This document shows, piece after piece, positions 17,316 through 25,561 of a DNA stretch of 38,014 nt. The notes below the pieces were generated by a model that saw only the letters and a program-made list of their open reading frames with translations, was not told the origin of the DNA and searched no databases. Location: contig CANQZR010000003.1 of the NCBI GenBank assembly GCA_947628405.1, positions 1-38,014 on the forward strand. The letters are read 5' to 3'. The stretch's first letter is position 1. Each line of letters begins with the position of its first letter. This DNA is from an uncultured Clostridia bacterium. GTDB lineage: Bacteria; Bacillota; Clostridia; Oscillospirales; Ruminococcaceae. Made by a program: the position numbers and the translations under genes.

Positions 17316-19667
17316 TTATTCAGCCGTCTTTTTTCTTATTATTCGGCATATTATAAGATAAACCGCAAAGCCTGTTATTCCTGCCGCGGAACAAACAGCT
17401 CCGATATCGCGCCATTTTGAATGATAAACGCATTTTATGGTATGCTTTCCTGCCGGGACGGGTATTGCCTGAAAACCTAAATTTGCTTTTATGATCGGAA
17501 CTTCTTCACCGTCAACATAAGCTGTAAACCCGTCGTAATATGCAATGCTGAAAAATACCAGCTCCGGCTCGGAGAAATCCGTTTCCGCATTGTAGGAATC
17601 ATCATCCGTATAGTAGCCCGAAACGGTCTTTCCGGCACGCTTTGAACATTCCTCCGCAAATTCTTTATCGTCAAGGACGTAAATTTCTTCTTCCGGAACG
17701 GGATCAAGGTAATCTGAAACGGCTGCCGTATCTTCTACCGACATGGCTTTCAGCATTATGCGCTCACGGACTTCCTTGTCAAGAGAAAGAAGTTTTTCAT
17801 CTGAAATGCAGTAGTCATAACAAAAGCCCATGGGTATAAAATTTTTATTTTCAAAAAAAACATAGGGCAGATCGTTTCCGGCGTATTCATATGCTTCTTT
17901 TGGGGAAGGGTGCAGTGCAGAATAGTCCTCTTCCGGATAAGGCGCATATTTTATTGATTCTTTTACCGACATAAGGCACAGGGAAGGGTAGCTGTCGGGT
18001 ATTTGTTCAAATGTGATACCTACAGCGTCACAATATTCGGATACATAAGGATTGCATATGCTGGTAAAGCAGTACGGCGAAGGTCTTTCCCAGAGTATTT
18101 CCATATTCTGAAGCGTGCTGCAGTTGACTATCCTGCCGCTGTCTGTGATATTATCAAGTTCCGGGTATGCGTCCGTATCTGAAAAAAGATCCGTATAGAC
18201 TTCAGGGCAGGAAGTATCGCTCATTCCGAAGAAAAGCATTGCTTCCGACGCGGCAAACGAGAAAGCCGCCGTCATTACAATTATCATTCCCTTATATGAA
18301 TCATGGCTTTTCATCCTGAATATCATAACACCGGCAAGCAATGCTCCGCCCAATGTTAAGATAATGCCTATCCAGAGATCTATATAGTTATAATATCCCA
18401 TGGTCCAAAGCGATATTTTTTCTATCGGGAACAGTATGCAGAACAGCATTATCAGCAGCGTTACCGATATCTGCGTAATTATTCCGGCTTTGAAATATTT
18501 CGGTTCGCCGTCAAGAGCGCAGGCTGTCATTGCCGACATGATAAGCACCGCCATGAACATCCACCTTGCGTAGTATACGGAGCTTCCCACGGAAAATATG
18601 CTGTTCAGCACCGGAACGAACGCTATCAGCATAAGAAGCGCCAGAATGGCAGAAAAGAAGTTCTTTTTACGGGCGGTCATATATGCGATAACTCCCGACG
18701 CTCCGAACATAGGCAGGTACATTCCCTGCGACGACCAGAGCGATCCGAAAGGATAGGCGCTTCCGTTTGAATCCGGGAAAATATTTGCGTATCCCTGAAG
18801 TTCCGGGAACATGAATATTGCCTGTATAAGGCGCGGATAACGCCACGGGCTGTCATATACAAGCATATCTTTAAGATCGTGGAAAGGTTCTCCCAGTCTC
18901 GGACTGTTTATCATACATATTACAGCGGGGATAAAAGCCGCTCCTGCTGCAAGAAGCCCCAATACGGTCTCAAGAGTAAGGCAAAGAACGTCCCGGAAGC
19001 TGACGCGCAGATGTTTGCTTATTATTCCCATAAAGAAATACAGCGCTATGAATATTGCTTCCATTCCGAATATGTAATACTGTGTAATGGCACATAAAAA
19101 TACCGCAGCTCCGAAGACCCCTCTGCGTTTTTCATTTATTGCGGCTTCAAGAGCCGCAGGCATAAGCGGAAAGAAAGCCATTGCGTCAAGAAACGGCAGT
19201 ACAAGATTTACCAGCAGCGCGCCGGAATATGAATACAGCAGCGCACCGGCAAGAGCAAATTCCTTTGTTTTGCAGAAACGGGATATGTATATATATGCCG
19301 AAAGGCTGCATACGCCGAATTTCAGCACCATAATGAAAGGCATGGCATATATCGTGGCACTGTACGGTATCAGCGCATAAAGCAAGGTAAACGGGCTGAA
19401 AAGACCATAGTATGTATATGCGTCTATATAATCAAGACCTGTGCCGGCGCTGAAGTCGAACTGTGGGATATTTGCCCCGGAAAGATCCCTGCTTATCCGA
19501 TGAGTAAATACCATTTGCTGATAGTTAAAGTCGCCGTAATAGTAGAATACGCCGCTGTTCTGTATGATAAACGAAAGCACCGACAGCAGGAACGGTATGC
19601 AGCCAAGCACAAACGCCGAAATATAATATTTTTTTTCGCTGTGCGAACGGTCCAAGGGCATTCCCAT
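17316..19667 (-). CDS. YfhO-family membrane protein, paralogue 2
   Basis: At 783 residues, it opens with MGMPLDRSHSEKKYYISAF, close to paralogue 4. It has GDFNYQQMVF and AGTGLDYIDAYTYYGLFSPF in the first outer loops, the shared GSSVYYARWMF helix, a variable segment around DSGRIVNCSTLQNMEILWER, and the conserved C-terminal beta domain with YYDGFTAYVDGEEVP. It ends in a membrane helix and KKTAE. The AGGAGG site is 6 nt before the ATG at 19667. It follows paralogue 1 after 11 bp. It is intermediate in sequence between paralogue 1 and the 3/4 pair. Confidence 0.88.
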   Translation of the reverse strand: MGMPLDRSHSEKKYYISAFVLGCIPFLLSVLSFIIQNSGVFYYYGDFNYQQMVFTHRISRDLSGANIPQFDFSAGTGLDYIDAYTYYGLFSPFTLLYALIPYSATIYAMPFIMVLKFGVCSLSAYIYISRFCKTKEFALAGALLYSYSGALLVNLVLPFLDAMAFFPLMPAALEAAINEKRRGVFGAAVFLCAITQYYIFGMEAIFIALYFFMGIISKHLRVSFRDVLCLTLETVLGLLAAGAAFIPAVICMINSPRLGEPFHDLKDMLVYDSPWRYPRLIQAIFMFPELQGYANIFPDSNGSAYPFGSLWSSQGMYLPMFGASGVIAYMTARKKNFFSAILALLMLIAFVPVLNSIFSVGSSVYYARWMFMAVLIMSAMTACALDGEPKYFKAGIITQISVTLLIMLFCILFPIEKISLWTMGYYNYIDLWIGIILTLGGALLAGVMIFRMKSHDSYKGMIIVMTAAFSFAASEAMLFFGMSDTSCPEVYTDLFSDTDAYPELDNITDSGRIVNCSTLQNMEILWERPSPYCFTSICNPYVSEYCDAVGITFEQIPDSYPSLCLMSVKESIKYAPYPEEDYSALHPSPKEAYEYAGNDLPYVFFENKNFIPMGFCYDYCISDEKLLSLDKEVRERIMLKAMSVEDTAAVSDYLDPVPEEEIYVLDDKEFAEECSKRAGKTVSGYYTDDDSYNAETDFSEPELVFFSIAYYDGFTAYVDGEEVPIIKANLGFQAIPVPAGKHTIKCVYHSKWRDIGAVCSAAGITGFAVYLIICRIIRKKTAE

Positions 19668-19678
19668 ATATGTTCCTC

Positions 19679-22087
19679 CTATATGTTATCTATATCGGCG
19701 GCGATACGGTCTTTTCTTTTTATGATAATAAATATTACCGTATAGACTATAAGTCCGGCTATACCGGCTATTGAGCAGACCGCTCCTATATCGCGCTCTT
19801 TTGAATGATAAACGCACTTTATAGTATGTTTTCCTGCCGGAACGGGTATAGCCTGAAATCCTATGTTTGCATTGTACAGCGGAACTTCCTCGCCGTCCAC
19901 ATAAGCCGTGAAGCTGCGGCTGTATGCAACGCTGAAAAATACCAGCTCCGGCTCGTCAAGTTCTATTTCCGCATTGTAGGAATCGCTGTCGGTGAAGTAA
20001 CTGTATGCGGATCTTTCCGCCCGTTTTGAACATTCTTCGGCAAATTCACCGTCGGTAAGAATGTGTATCTCTTCTTCGGGAACAGGTTCGAGATAGTCGG
20101 AAACCTCCGATACATCATCTACTATCATGGCTTTCAGAGCAAAGCTGTCCCGTATATTTTCATCAAGAGCAAGGAAATCTTCCTTTGATATGCAGTAGTC
20201 ATAGCAGAAGCCCATGGGGATAAAATTTTTATTTTCGTATATCAAATATATATCCGAATCATTAGCAAGGAGAGGGTCTTTACTGTACTGACCATTTTTT
20301 ATTACTTCGGCATTGTATATATCATCCGGATCAACGACCATTTCTTTTGCGGACAGCAGACACTGTGACGGATAATGCTCGTCAAGATCGTGCGGTATAG
20401 TGCCTACTGCATAGCAGTATTCGCTTACATATGGGTCATAAATGCTTGTAAAACAGTATGATGATCCTTTTCCCCATAAAAGATTGTGGTTATATTCGCT
20501 TGTTCCCGTAATTACCCGGCTTCCGTATTCCGTATATTCTATAGCCGGGAACTTAGCGCTCCCTTCGCTGTATGGGCTGAGCACACGGGAATGATCAAAA
20601 TTCTTTGCTCCGAAAAACAACATTGTGGTCGTTCCAAGAAATGCAAATGAAGCTGTGATAATTACAAGCGCTTTTTTGTATTTTTGTTTTCCGGCAAAGC
20701 GGAATATCAGTATCAGCACAGCCGCAAGACCCACCACCGACAGAAATTCCACATTCATTTTGTTAAGATCGTCATATACCAGATTTTTGTCTGATATGTC
20801 GGCAATTTTTTCTATCGGGAAAAGCACTCCGAAAATAATTATCAGGCTTATGCCTGTCGCCTGTACGGCTGCACCCGCCTTAAAATATTTTATATCGTTT
20901 TCAAGGGCACATGCTGTCATAACAGACATTATAAGCGTAGGAGCGAACATCCACCTTGCATAATATATCGGACTGCCTATTGAAAAAACACTGTTTAAAA
21001 CAGGTATAAGGGCTATTACCCCACATATCACACAAAGCCTTGAAAACAGGCTTTTCTTATTTGCGGACATAAAGGCTATAACGCCCGATATGCCGAACAT
21101 GGGGATATAAAGCCCTTGAAATGACCATTTTGAACCAAAAGGATATTCTGCTCCGATATCCGGGAAGAAGTTCATATATCCTGACATATCCGGGAACATG
21201 AAGATCGACTGTAATATTTTGGGATAGCGCCAAGGATTTTCGTACAGAAGCATATTCTTTATGCTGCCGAACGATCCGCCTACTCTCGGGCTGCCGAGCA
21301 TATATATCACCGTTGGCACAAGAACTATCCCTGCCGCAAGCAGTCCGAGAATGGTCTCGGCAGCAAGGCAGAAAAAGTCCTTTATGCTTATGCGGAAATT
21401 TTTTCCTATAAGTCCTGCAAGGAAATATATCACCAGAAAAACAGCTTCTATGCCGAAGATATAATACTGCGTCATGGCACAGACAAATACCGCTGCGCCG
21501 AATATCCCACGCCGTTTTTCTTGTATGGCAGCTTCAAGGGCAAACAGCAGGAACGGGAAGAACACAAGCGCGTCAAGATAGTTCAGCATAAGCGTGTTCA
21601 GCACAAATCCCGAATATGTATAAAGCAGCGCGCCGGTAAGAGCAAATTCTTTCGTTTTGCAGAAACGAGCCGTATACATATAAGCAAAAAGCGAGCAGAA
21701 GCCGAATTTTACAGCGATAATTACCGGCATGGCAGATAAAAAAGCCTTGTCCGGTATAAGCGCAAAAATGAACATAAACGGACTGAAAAGCTCGTAGAAA
21801 GAATATGCGTTGATGTAATCAATACCCGTACCTGCATTGAAATCAAACTGCGGATAATACATATTTCCTATGTTGCGGCTGATATTGTAGGTGAACGGTA
21901 TCTGCTGGATGTTGAAATCCGCAAAATAATAAAATATTCCGTTATTCCTCAGTACGGTCAGCACAGACGCCAGAAAGAACGGCAATGCTCCGCATAAAAA
22001 CGATATCAGATACCATTTCATTCCGGTCACGGAGGCAGATGAAGAGATATTTTTAACGGTCAGGTCATTTTTTCTCTGAAACATCAT
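19679..22087 (-). CDS. YfhO-family membrane protein, paralogue 1 (first of four)
   Basis: This is the longest copy, at 802 residues, with an extra 20-residue hydrophilic N-terminus before the first helix. The GDF motif of the others reads ADFNIQQIPF here, so the preceding Gly is replaced while the Asp is kept. AGTGIDYINAYSFYELFSPF, GSPIYYARWMF and the C-terminal beta domain (YSRSFTAYVDGEEVP) are conserved. It overlaps the upstream methyltransferase gene by 4 bp (ATGA), a sign of translational coupling. It is the most divergent of the four at the C-terminal domain and so probably the oldest branch. Confidence 0.88.
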   Translation of the reverse strand: MMFQRKNDLTVKNISSSASVTGMKWYLISFLCGALPFFLASVLTVLRNNGIFYYFADFNIQQIPFTYNISRNIGNMYYPQFDFNAGTGIDYINAYSFYELFSPFMFIFALIPDKAFLSAMPVIIAVKFGFCSLFAYMYTARFCKTKEFALTGALLYTYSGFVLNTLMLNYLDALVFFPFLLFALEAAIQEKRRGIFGAAVFVCAMTQYYIFGIEAVFLVIYFLAGLIGKNFRISIKDFFCLAAETILGLLAAGIVLVPTVIYMLGSPRVGGSFGSIKNMLLYENPWRYPKILQSIFMFPDMSGYMNFFPDIGAEYPFGSKWSFQGLYIPMFGISGVIAFMSANKKSLFSRLCVICGVIALIPVLNSVFSIGSPIYYARWMFAPTLIMSVMTACALENDIKYFKAGAAVQATGISLIIIFGVLFPIEKIADISDKNLVYDDLNKMNVEFLSVVGLAAVLILIFRFAGKQKYKKALVIITASFAFLGTTTMLFFGAKNFDHSRVLSPYSEGSAKFPAIEYTEYGSRVITGTSEYNHNLLWGKGSSYCFTSIYDPYVSEYCYAVGTIPHDLDEHYPSQCLLSAKEMVVDPDDIYNAEVIKNGQYSKDPLLANDSDIYLIYENKNFIPMGFCYDYCISKEDFLALDENIRDSFALKAMIVDDVSEVSDYLEPVPEEEIHILTDGEFAEECSKRAERSAYSYFTDSDSYNAEIELDEPELVFFSVAYSRSFTAYVDGEEVPLYNANIGFQAIPVPAGKHTIKCVYHSKERDIGAVCSIAGIAGLIVYTVIFIIIKRKDRIAADIDNI

Positions 22088-23262
22088 TCCATTATCCTCC
22101 CTGCTTCTTTAAGGAGTTTGTAAAATGTGGGTTCAAAGGAAAATTCGTGCATAAGTTTTTCCGCTTCGGAAAGATACATTTTTCTGTTTTCGGCGGAATT
22201 TTTCCGTCTGACCGCCCGGATAAGGATATTTTTGGGAGTGTGTTCAAAGTCGATAAATTCAAGCAGCTGTGTTTTATATCCGCAGTATTCAAGCAGGTTT
22301 GCCCATATTGCGTCGGTAAAAAGCGCTGCGGTGCGTTCCTTGATGATACCGTATCTTGTAAGTATATTGAAATTATCCGTTTTCATCTGTCCGTTAAGTT
22401 CGTGCTGGCAGCAGGGAACGGAAAATATCATTTCTGCGCCGCGCATTACGGCATTGAAAAGAGCATAGTCGGTAGCCGTGTCGCAGGCGTGTAAAGTTAC
22501 GGCGATATCAAGCCTGCCCTGCATGGAAGCGCTGCCTATATCTCCTGTCTCGAACCGAAGCCCTTTATAGCCGTATTTTTCCGCAGCGGCGCTGCATTTT
22601 TCTATAACGTCGGCTTTCAGGTCAAGCCCGAGCATTTCCGTTTCTATCCCTTTTATTTCGGTAAAATAGTGGTAAAGCACAAATGTCAGGTAGGATTTGC
22701 CGCAGCCGAAATCCATTACTTTAAGCGGACCGGTCGGCTCGCTCCGCTCCTTTACCGCGTCGTCAACTATCTCCACAAAGCGGTTTATCTGGCGGAATTT
22801 ATCGTACATAGGCTTGGCTATCTTTCCCTCTTTGGTGAATATTCCCATATCCACAAGAGCGGGAAAAGGCTTGTCCTCGGTGATGATATAATTTTTCTTC
22901 CTGTTATGAGGATTTTCTTTATGGATATTCTCACTATGCGTATCAATTTGTCTTTTGCCGAAAAGCAGTTTTCCTTTTTTGGAAACGGAAAGGGAAAATT
23001 CCTTGGAATTTCCCCATGCGTTCAACTGTGACCAGCCGGAGGAAAGAAATTCGAGACACCTTTCAAGAGCGTTTTCCGGAGAAAGGTTTTCATGGAAAGC
23101 CTGTTTCCGGGTAAATTTTTCAAAAAGGTATCCCTTGTCTGTTCCTGCGGCTTTTATTTTAATAAATTCAGAATTTGTAGGCGGCTTACTTATAACTATC
23201 TTTGCAGGAGTATCCCCGAATATGATATCAAGGTATTTTCTGCACATTTCCGCGTCTATCAT
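22084..23262 (-). CDS. SAM-dependent methyltransferase (Methyltransf_32-like)
   Basis: The 392-residue protein has an N-terminal region of about 130 residues with no recognised fold, then a Rossmann methyltransferase domain. Motif I is VMDFGCGKSYLTF (from residue 182), binding S-adenosylmethionine; the acidic loop LGLDLKADVIEK follows, and a PCCQHE motif (283-288) occupies the motif IV region, as in the Methyltransf_32 (PF13679) group. Such PCCQ proteins are suspected RNA methyltransferases; the substrate here is unknown. The start has AAGGGGG upstream. The gene lies 43 bp after the SCP2 gene and overlaps the first YfhO gene by 4 bp, which ties it to that operon. Confidence 0.8.
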   Translation of the reverse strand: MIDAEMCRKYLDIIFGDTPAKIVISKPPTNSEFIKIKAAGTDKGYLFEKFTRKQAFHENLSPENALERCLEFLSSGWSQLNAWGNSKEFSLSVSKKGKLLFGKRQIDTHSENIHKENPHNRKKNYIITEDKPFPALVDMGIFTKEGKIAKPMYDKFRQINRFVEIVDDAVKERSEPTGPLKVMDFGCGKSYLTFVLYHYFTEIKGIETEMLGLDLKADVIEKCSAAAEKYGYKGLRFETGDIGSASMQGRLDIAVTLHACDTATDYALFNAVMRGAEMIFSVPCCQHELNGQMKTDNFNILTRYGIIKERTAALFTDAIWANLLEYCGYKTQLLEFIDFEHTPKNILIRAVRRKNSAENRKMYLSEAEKLMHEFSFEPTFYKLLKEAGRIME

Positions 23263-23305
23263 AAGTATTCCGCCCCCTTGCCTGTAAAATTTTACGCTGC
23301 TGTTT

Positions 23306-23638
23306 TTATTTTCCCGATTTTTTTATAAGATCTCTAAGAACGAGCGCTTTGTCGAGATCGCCGTTTACTTTCAGCTTGCCGGTAAAATAGGCTTGTATCG
23401 GGTCGGTCTTTCCCTCGGCGATCTTTATAAAGTCCTTGGAATCGGCAGTAAGGAGCGCGTCGCGGTCATGGTAATCATAAGGCTCAACGGAAAGTTTTCC
23501 GCCTTTAAATTCCGCATAGAAAGTTCCCGCGCCGTCGCCTGTCAGATCTATCTGCATTGCCATGTCTCCGCTGATAACGGAAGTATCTGCTTTCATGAAT
23601 ATTGCCTTTAATTTTTCAAAATTTTCCTGAAAAGTCAT
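23306..23638 (-). CDS. SCP2 sterol-carrier-domain protein
   Basis: This 110-residue protein consists of one SCP2-like domain. Visible family features are the start MTFQENFEKLKAIFMKAD, the strand GDGAGTFYAEFKGGKLSVEP, and the end segment with DFIKIAEGKTDPIQAYFTGKL followed by VNGDLDKALVLRDL. SCP2 domains hold lipids or other hydrophobic ligands in a cavity. It has no signal or membrane segment, so it is cytoplasmic. It is first in the transcript leading to the methyltransferase and YfhO genes. The start has AAAGGAA about 9 nt upstream. Confidence 0.87.
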   Translation of the reverse strand: MTFQENFEKLKAIFMKADTSVISGDMAMQIDLTGDGAGTFYAEFKGGKLSVEPYDYHDRDALLTADSKDFIKIAEGKTDPIQAYFTGKLKVNGDLDKALVLRDLIKKSGK

Positions 23639-23671
23639 TTTTGTGGTTCCTTTCTAACTAAATTATTAATT

Positions 23672-23700
23672 ATTATACCATATTTATCTGTGAACGTCAA
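23672..23700 (-). promoter_or_regulatory. Sigma-A promoter of the SCP2-methyltransferase-YfhO operon
   Basis: On the minus strand TTGACG (23695-23700) and TATAAT (23672-23677) are 17 bp apart. It is the only convincing promoter seen before the four YfhO genes, making a probable six-gene, 11-kb unit. Confidence 0.85.
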
Positions 23701-23704
23701 GCGC

Positions 23705-23743
23705 AGGCAAAATAAAAGAGCGCAGTACAAGTATACTGCGCTC
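23705..23743 (-). terminator. Rho-independent terminator of ptsH
   Basis: A 10-bp stem GAGCGCAGTA/TACTGCGCTC (23718-23727 with 23734-23743) has a 6-nt loop and is followed on the minus strand by TTTTATTTTG. It is 22 bp after the HPr stop. Confidence 0.9.
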
Positions 23744-23764
23744 AAAAAGTATCAAATATCGTTC

Positions 23765-24037
23765 TTATCTTGTTTCCTCAGCAAAGCCGCTCTCAACAAG
23801 CTCGATAAGACCTGCAACAGCAGCTTCTTCATCTGCTCCGTCAGCGATGATCCTGATCTGTGTGCCGCCGACGATGCCGAGAGAAAGGATACCGAGAAGT
23901 GACTTTGCGTTTACGCGGCGCTCTTCCTTTTCGATCCAGATAGATGATTTAAATTCATTAGCCTTCTGGATAAAGAAGGTAGCGGGACGTGCATGAAGAC
24001 CGACCTGATTCTGAACCATTACATCTTTAACGAACAT
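23765..24037 (-). CDS. ptsH: Phosphocarrier protein HPr
   Basis: The product has 90 residues from the ATG at 24037, with AGGAGAG 7-9 nt upstream; the frame is open further upstream, but those residues are not HPr. The phosphotransfer site GLHARPA places His15, phosphorylated by Enzyme I. NAKSLLGILSLG places Ser46, the HPr kinase site used for catabolite control in Firmicutes. Both residues are present, so this is a true HPr rather than Crh. No Enzyme I gene follows; a terminator ends the transcript, so ptsH is monocistronic here. Confidence 0.96.
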   Translation of the reverse strand: MFVKDVMVQNQVGLHARPATFFIQKANEFKSSIWIEKEERRVNAKSLLGILSLGIVGGTQIRIIADGADEEAAVAGLIELVESGFAEETR

Positions 24038-24145
24038 AATACTCTCTCCTAACTCATTTCTTTGCTTCTTGTACAAAACGGAAAAGTCCACAAGAAATAT
24101 ATACCGCTTTGTATTCCGAACTCTACGGAATTTATCTATGTTTAT

Positions 24146-24174
24146 ATTATAACCTGCATTTTGCCGATAGTCAA
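24146..24174 (-). promoter_or_regulatory. Sigma-A promoter of ptsH
   Basis: On the minus strand TTGACT (24169-24174) and TATAAT (24146-24151) are 17 bp apart. The leader of about 100 nt has small hairpins (ATTCCG/CGGAAT and CTTGT/ACAAG) with no known riboswitch. In the rest of 24175-24351 I see only a weak ACCAAA/TTTGGT stem at about 24238-24262, which lacks a T tail. Confidence 0.82.
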
Positions 24175-24351
24175 CGGCAATTTGTTACGAAAATGACTTT
24201 CGCTGTAATTTTCTGCTTTTTGAATTAATTATAGTGTACCAAACCGCTCCCGTTTTGGTGATTATAACGAATTTTATGACCTATTACCAACTTTCAACAT
24301 AGTTTTATAGTGAATTTGCCCTAAATTTTTAACATTAAAAATAACTAAAAT

Positions 24352-25062
24352 TCATTTCAAGTCCATATTTTTATTTTCTTCATATTTTAAATACATATCG
24401 GGGCGTTTTTCTTTGGTTATTTTTATGGATTCTTCCCGGCGGAAATTTTCAATATTCTTGTGATGACCCGTCAGCAGGACTTCGGGAACGCTCATTCCCT
24501 CCCACACTTCCGGACGGGTATAATGGGGATATTCAAGCAATCCGGAAAAGTGGCTTTCCTCGGTGAAACATTCCTCCGCCGATAAAACGCCGTCGCACAT
24601 TCTGGAAACGGCGTCCGTAAGCACCAGTGCGGGAAGCTCTCCGCCGGTAAGGACATAATCGCCTATGGAGATCTCTTCATCAACGATCTTGTCTATCACC
24701 CTCTGGTCAACGCCCTCGTAGTGTCCGCAGATGATGAAGATATTTTCTTTTTTTGAAAGCTCCATAGCTTTCTGCTGGGTAAAAACCGTTCCTTTCGGCG
24801 ACATATAGATAGTATACGGTTTCTGCGGAAAATTTTCCGTTACCGCCAGAAAGCAGCGGTAAATAGGTTCAGCCTGCATGACCATGCCCATTCCGCCGCC
24901 GTACGGGGTATCGTCAACGCGGCGGTGTTTGTCGGTGGAATAGTCTCTTATCTGGTGGCAGTGAAGCTCTATTTTACCTGCTTTTCTTGCTCTTCCCACA
25001 ATGCTTTCGCTAAGAACGGCTTCGCACATTTCCGGGAACAGTGTTGCAATATCAATCCTCAT
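24352..25062 (-). CDS. trmD: tRNA (guanine37-N1)-methyltransferase
   Basis: This 236-residue SPOUT enzyme methylates G37 next to the anticodon of tRNAs, preventing frameshifts. It starts MRIDIATLFPEM and has the family segments VDDTPYGGGMGMVMQAEP, ICGHYEGVDQRV and the deep-knot LTGGELPALVLTDAVSRM. The start overlaps the rimM end by 11 bp. The usual next gene, rplS, is absent; ptsH follows instead in its own unit. The last 10 residues are a short Lys/Asn-rich tail. Confidence 0.97.
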   Translation of the reverse strand: MRIDIATLFPEMCEAVLSESIVGRARKAGKIELHCHQIRDYSTDKHRRVDDTPYGGGMGMVMQAEPIYRCFLAVTENFPQKPYTIYMSPKGTVFTQQKAMELSKKENIFIICGHYEGVDQRVIDKIVDEEISIGDYVLTGGELPALVLTDAVSRMCDGVLSAEECFTEESHFSGLLEYPHYTRPEVWEGMSVPEVLLTGHHKNIENFRREESIKITKEKRPDMYLKYEENKNMDLK

Positions 25063-25561
25063 CGAAAAGTCCCTCCGGAACGTGTATCTTCATTACTCCG
25101 CCTGTGATATCGGTTTCTATCACAACGTCCGGGATCGCAGGTATAAGACGGATCTTGCCGTCAGTATCCTTTATATGGTAAACGTCGTTTGCGCCGGTGA
25201 AAGACACTTCGCAGAGCTTTCCGTAATCCCTGCCGTTATCGTTGTCGATAACTGAAAGTCCGATAAGATCCTGAACGAAGTAGCAGCCCTCCTCAAGTTC
25301 CACGTCCTCTCTGTCCATATATAATATTTTATTCCGCAGGAGCTGTGCCTGTTCCACGGTGTCAACGCCTTTTATCTTCATTACGACTACGTTTTTATGG
25401 GGACGGGAACGTTCGATATCGACGGGAGTTTCTCCCTTGTCGAAATAAAGCGTGTCAAATTCGCACATAAATTCCTGCGAATCGCACCACGGCTCTACCC
25501 GGAACTCACCTTTCAGCCCCTGAACGGCAACTATTTTTCCTATTTCAAGATAACGTTTCAT
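25052..25561 (-). CDS. rimM: Ribosome maturation factor RimM
   Basis: The 169-residue protein has the RimM N-terminal barrel, starting KRYLEIGKIVAVQGLKGEFR, and a C-terminal PRC-barrel domain with FVQDLIGLSVIDND and IPAIPDVVIETDI. RimM binds S19 and assists maturation of the 30S head. It overlaps trmD by 11 bp and the preceding TPR gene by 17 bp, and its ribosome site (AGGAG) lies inside that gene, so the three are translationally linked. Confidence 0.96.
   Translation of the reverse strand: MKRYLEIGKIVAVQGLKGEFRVEPWCDSQEFMCEFDTLYFDKGETPVDIERSRPHKNVVVMKIKGVDTVEQAQLLRNKILYMDREDVELEEGCYFVQDLIGLSVIDNDNGRDYGKLCEVSFTGANDVYHIKDTDGKIRLIPAIPDVVIETDITGGVMKIHVPEGLFDED

Noticed and set aside
24238-24262. 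Terminator after trmD
   Set aside because: The ACCAAA/TTTGGT stem has a mismatch and no T tract on the minus strand.
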